From Euglena gracilis (taxonomy: Eukaryota > Euglenida > Euglenophyceae > Euglenales): a stretch of 64,000 nucleotides of DNA. How positions within the stretch are numbered: the first letter of the stretch is position 1; each line of letters starts with the position of its first letter. The position numbers and the translations under genes were made by a program. The notes under the pieces were generated by a model that searched no databases, was not told the DNA's origin, and saw only the letters and a program-made list of their open reading frames with translations. The stretch is taken from NCBI GenBank assembly GCA_039621445.1, contig CP154957.1, positions 43,192,212 through 43,256,211 on the forward strand. The letters are read 5' to 3'. Below are positions 60,601 through 64,000 of this stretch, piece by piece.

Positions 60601-62080
60601 TTGGCAAAAATTATGGCAAAACATCCCGGAAACTGTGTGTGTTAGGTGTAAACCCCACCCCCCACTTATAAACCCCCCCCCCTCGGGCCGACCAACCAAA
60701 CCGGATCCTATAACCCCCCCCCTGGGGAAGAAAAATGGAAACCATCGCGGACGATTTTTTTGGCCGCAATCCACCCAAAGACTAATTTTTTTGGCAATTT
60801 TTTGAGGTCAACCATCATCAAAAATGCCATTTTTGACCAAATTTGCCAAAAACTGCCACTTTCGGGGGGTTTCGGGATCATTTTCGGAGGTCGGATTTTC
60901 ACCAACAATTCTGGATCCTATAACCCCCCCCACTTATAAACCCCCCCTACGGACGGCCAACCAAACCGGATCCATTAAACCCCAGGGGGGTTTATAAATG
61001 GGGGGGGTTTAAGAAGGCCAGGAAAAATTCTGGACAAAAGTTTTCGTGAACACTTTATGAAATCCATCAGAATTCACATCAAAAACCCCAGGTTTTTCAA
61101 ACCCAACGTTCAAAAATTGGTGAGATCCCAAACTCTAAATTGCAATACACATCAAGAACACGTTCTTTAATTTTGATGATCAATACTTTAATTTTGGATG
61201 ATCAATACACCTTCTAACAAATGATTGGGACAAAAAATGCATTCGAAGAATCGGCATGAAGCGCCAAAGAAAACTTGGGCATTCATGAAGGCAATTGGAT
61301 GTTCCTTAAATTTGACAGGAAAAATCCTGGACGGATCCTTAAAAATGTCGGGGAAAATCCTGGACGAAATTTCGTCCAGAATTTTCCCACAACAGCAGTT
61401 TTTTCTGTTCGAGTTCCCCCCTGGTACTTCCCCCCTCCCTTGAACAAAACTGCAACACAACAGGTCAAATAATCCCAGACAACGCCTAGTTCGCCAAGTT
61501 CAGGGACAGATATGCAAAAAAAATCAGAACATTAAACCCTTGATCCGTTCTGTGTGCTCATTCTGTGAACATGCGATAGGTACAAATCGGGGTTTTTTTT
61601 TGAACACCTCCTCCCCAAAACAGCCTGGCTTCAAATCATCCGCAAGTGATTCTTTTTTGAGCCCCCAACTGGCAAAACTTTGTAAACAGCACCTTGCAAA
61701 ATGGGGGGGGGAAGGCTGGGTATGGGAAGGCTGAAGGTATGTTGCCGAAGCCATACAGGGGGAGCCACAAAGGGCTTGATAAACGCTGGGGCACAATATG
61801 GTGATACTTATCTTTAAAAAAAAATTGGTTCTCTTTGTGTATATTTTGACTGCCTTCAATCTCCACACAGACTTTTTTGGTGACACCCGAAAATTTGGGG
61901 AGGGGAGGCTGAAGCTGAGGACAAAAGGCCTTGGAACCTGCTCCCATAAGGACCTTGGGACGCCACGTAAAAGACGACGCAAGGAGGCTTGCACTTCAGC
62001 GCCGTCAAGCTGAAGGCACTGGATCCAAATGGCATGGTCGCGGTGGACTGCCTTCTCGTGCAAAGCTCGCACAAAAGAAT
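54660..62080 (-). CDS. Gene of at least 14 exons (at least 616 codons), product unknown
   Basis: Minus-strand exons: 62,080-61,938; 60,250-60,106; 59,660-59,563; 59,260-59,189; 59,002-58,892; 58,428-58,326; 58,030-57,841; 57,591-57,479; 57,323-57,240; 56,598-56,417; 55,567-55,445; 55,333-55,150; 55,108-54,904; 54,759-54,660 (TGA). All 13 junctions keep phase. Donors include GTACGT, GTATGA, GTAGGT, GTATGC, GTAAGT and GTACAT. The shortest intron is 41 nt (55,149-55,109). Visible stretches are VKEWRVQLSVELELFHNN, a CPGCCF cluster, a Gln/Lys-rich segment (HEQQKKQNSYERQM), ATLEELQEAYAQKWRLNV, and a basic Ser/Pro tail (SPRKSSPSSPTPFGRR). I recognise no family. The 5' end is missing: the first exon begins at an acceptor. 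The 1.7-kb intron after exon 1 may hide exons. Exon 12 uses ...cagagag rather than the cag four bases earlier. Confidence 0.65.
56718..56932. mobile_element. MITE-like element with CCCTCACCCCC inverted ends (copy 1)
   Basis: Starts ccctcaccccccc and ends gggggtgaggg, 215 bp, with no ORF. The interior shares agtggcc/tggcaac, ggcaaaatttgacccc, gtgtctgccacccagagtgg and gccgttttgg-type words with 59,696-59,885. It lies wholly within an intron of the 14-exon gene. Confidence 0.75.
58590..58865 (+). repeat. Intronic G-tract element with GGGTTGCTTATATTTGG words
   Basis: ggggctgcttatatctgggg, ggggttgctgaaatttggg, gggttgcttatatttggc and ggggttgctcatatg recur across 275 bp. The family is seen in opposite orientation at 10,190-10,410. 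It lies in the intron between exons at 58,892 and 58,428. Confidence 0.6.
59696..59885. mobile_element. MITE-like element with CCCTCACCCCC inverted ends (copy 2)
   Basis: 190 bp bounded by ccctcacccccccc and ggggggggtgaggg, a perfect 14-bp inverted repeat. It shares interior words with copy 1 at 56,718-56,932. It also lies within an intron of the same gene. Confidence 0.78.
60640..61010. repeat. G-tract element with CTTATAAACCCCCC words
   Basis: cacttataaaccccccccc and ccggatcctataaccccccc occur at the left (60,665-60,720). The same pair lies at the right (60,912-60,948), followed by ttaaaccccaggggggttta and tataaatgggggggttta. The interior of about 190 bp contains aaaaatgccatttttgacc. It sits in the long intron between the first two mapped exons of the 14-exon gene. 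Confidence 0.7.
61011..61937. other. Intronic sequence, no further exon resolved
   Basis: Contains a near-repeat of gggaaaatcctggacg/aggaaaaatcctggacggat within 61,315-61,390 and ordinary AT-rich DNA. Short open frames are present but none has convincing splice sites. Confidence 0.35.
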
Positions 62081-62585
62081 CTGCGACGGGGAGGGGGTTT
62101 GACTCCGGTGCGAGACCATTTTAGCCTTAGGGGTTGCCATGCCCACCCAACCCAGGGGAAGGGAAATCACTCTCCAGTCTATTAAAGAACTAGCCAATCA
62201 CCCCAAATGACTCCATGAATGAAGCACATGCCAGTCCTATGTGCCACTGTGAGAACATGGGATGGGACCGAAAAAGTAAATTTCCGACAAGCATTCAAAA
62301 CATAGATGCACAATCAGAAAGATACATGGAACACAACCACCACAAATGTCTTTCCTCAGTTCTCGTCGATGATGGAAACTCAGCTGAGTCTGAGAAAAAT
62401 GACAATAAAAAATCAGATACGTCAGATTTCAATTGTTTAATGTGTTTGTGAGGTCTTTTGTCATTGGTTTGGGGCTCTTAAATCTAGATGTTCGGTTGAA
62501 CCAATGCCTTTGAACCAACAGCCTTCTTCCCAATGAATTTTACTTGAATTCTATTGTGCTGCACTTTTTTTGTTCACTGATTATT

Positions 62586-62935
62586 GTATGGTATGGTATG
62601 GTATGGTATGGTATGGTATGGTATGGTTTGGTATGGTATGGTATGGTATGGTATGGTATGGCATGGTATGGTATGGTATGGTATGGTATGGTATGGTATG
62701 GTATGGTATGGTATGGTATGGTTTGGTATGGTATGGTATGGTATGGTATGGTATGGTATGGTATGGTATGGTATGGTATGGTATGGTATGGTATGGTATG
62801 GTATGGTATGGTGTGGTATGGTATGGTATGGTATGGTATGGTATGGTTTGGTATGGTATGGTATGGTATGGTATGGTATGGTATGGTATGGTATGGTATG
62901 GTATGGTATGGTATGGTATGGTATGGTATGGTATG
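62586..62935 (+). repeat. (TATGG)n array, about 70 copies
   Basis: Nearly perfect pentanucleotide repeat over about 350 bp, with a few tttgg, gcatgg and gtgtgg variants. It degrades through tacgg and gtgtgg to the next array. All frames through it are artefacts. Confidence 0.98.
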
Positions 62936-62998
62936 TATGGTACGGTACGGTACGGTATGGATGGTGTGGTGTGGTGTGCTGTGGTGTATTGTATTGTG

Positions 62999-63061
62999 TT
63001 GCATTGCATTGCATTGCATTGCATTGCATTGCATTGCATTGCATTGCATTGCATTGCATTG
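62999..63061 (+). repeat. (TTGCA)12 array
   Basis: A perfect pentanucleotide repeat of different sequence from the array just upstream. It is followed by irregular tattgcactg-type sequence to about 63,200. Confidence 0.97.
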
Positions 63062-63304
63062 TACTGGACTATGGGCATGGTATTGTACTGGACTATTGCA
63101 CTGGAATGTATTGTATTGCACTGCACTGTGCTGCATTGTGTTGTATTGCATATTGTCTTGCGCTGTAACATGTGTATTTATTGCATTGTTTTGTATTGCA
63201 TTGGCGAAGTCCTCCCTGAGGAGAACTGGAACTGAAAAAGCCTCTGGGGGGTTGACCCCTTTCCTGGGAGGTGGGAAGTGGAGGAGGCATAAAATAAAAA
63301 GGAG

Positions 63305-63350
63305 TGTTCTGTAGCTCAGCTGGAATCAAACAATAACAACAACAACAATT
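63305..63350 (+). repeat. tRNA-like A-box fragment with (CAA)n tail, possible SINE remnant
   Basis: tagctcagctgg at 63,312-63,323 matches the tRNA A-box consensus TRGCNNAGYNGG, preceded by tgttctg in the acceptor position. The tRNA resemblance ends a few bases later in a caacaacaacaa run. No B-box or cloverleaf follows, so it is not a tRNA gene. Confidence 0.4.
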
Positions 63351-63359
63351 GAAATTTCT

Positions 63360-64000
63360 TTTGTTAAAAATACTACCAGTGTTAAACCTCAAATTTTATG
63401 CTTCTAAGACGGCAACGTACAAGCGAGAAAATCACACAGGGAAAAATAATTCTGATTGCAAATATATTAATATATGAAAATATGTTTACATTGAATTTGT
63501 TAAATATGTAGAACATGTACAGAAATATGCGTGTGTATCTCTGTCTCTGTCTCTGCCTGTCTCATTTAAAATGTTAGTGTCACAAAACAAAGTTGAAAAG
63601 CGTGCAGGATATTGAGCCTCCAAAGCAATTGAAACCAATTTGAACATCTGCTTCATGCGTTGTTGTTTTTTTTGGCTTTGTCATTTTCTTGTCATCAGGC
63701 CATCGAATTGAAAGACACAGCGTGTAAACTCGTAAAACATTTTCATGAAACGAAATTTAAAACATCTCCATGTGCTGTTCTTTCAGCTTTTAAGCATCAA
63801 ATTTACTTTTATCGCAAATGGTCTCAAACATTTAAACATTTGTGCGATAACAACAACACCAAATGCTCAGCACAGAACTCCTTGCAGCATTCCAACTTCA
63901 ATGATCTGCAGGAAATGAATCAAAAGTAATGCTCAACATTGCCAGTCTTCCAAAACAAGCAATATCAACAGTCAACCCCTTAAGAACACAAAGTGGTTCC
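63360..64000. other. No gene recognised
   Basis: AT-rich DNA with a short ctctgtctctgtctctg run near 63,540. A plus-strand frame of 89 codons (63,660-63,929) starts with a hydrophobic stretch (MLFFLALSFSCHQAIELK) and could be an exon, but I recognise nothing in it. Confidence 0.35.

Noticed and set aside
62540-63314. Open frames of about 160-256 codons on both strands rich in Val-Trp-Tyr-Gly-Met or Tyr-His-Thr-Ile-Pro
   Set aside because: They are translations of the (TATGG)n array, open in every frame by composition.

Overview
The window looks like nuclear DNA of a eukaryote. It has no bacterial-style gene packing. Coding information appears as short exons bounded by GT...AG introns of about 40 nt to 1.7 kb, and gene density is very low. 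The one gene I can name is a UBE2J/UBC6-type ubiquitin-conjugating enzyme. Its sequence is closer in style to plant or protist members than to vertebrate ones. With 41- and 44-nt introns, this suggests a protist or alga, but the species cannot be fixed from the sequence alone.

Layout. 1-2 kb: a GC-rich stretch with one candidate WW-like exon and a (GT)43 run. 2.4-6.7 kb: two decayed reverse-transcriptase retroelements (DIRS/Ngaro-like), back to back in opposite orientation. 7.6-10.9 kb: G-tract-rich dispersed repeats, including a diverged direct duplication. 10.9-31.6 kb: a 20-kb repeat complex. It contains a 47-bp minisatellite (about 60 copies on +, about 44 copies on - at the far end), a second more diverged G/T-rich minisatellite with a similar core, and a macrosatellite of about 730 bp in three blocks. 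The outer 47-bp arrays and their flanks form a large inverted duplication. The macrosatellite blocks form a direct duplication. 31.6-38 kb: hairpin-bearing, G-rich short elements and small tandem repeats, with no gene I can defend.

38-62 kb is the gene-bearing part, and every supported gene is on the minus strand. Read 5'->3' on that strand: an unidentified gene of at least 14 exons and at least 616 codons (62,080-54,660, ending in a stop); a second unidentified multi-exon gene (53,814 to about 51,967, possibly on to 48,067); the UBE2J gene (46,688 to about 44,390); and a partial gene (40,556-38,634). I placed these by looking for open frames whose splice sites and reading phases agree from exon to exon. 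None was checked against transcripts or databases. Introns and intergenic DNA carry MITE-like elements with G/C-tract termini. The right end holds a (TATGG)n array of about 350 bp, a (TTGCA)n array and a tRNA-like A-box fragment.

No rRNA gene, complete tRNA gene, CRISPR array, bacterial operon or viral gene was seen.
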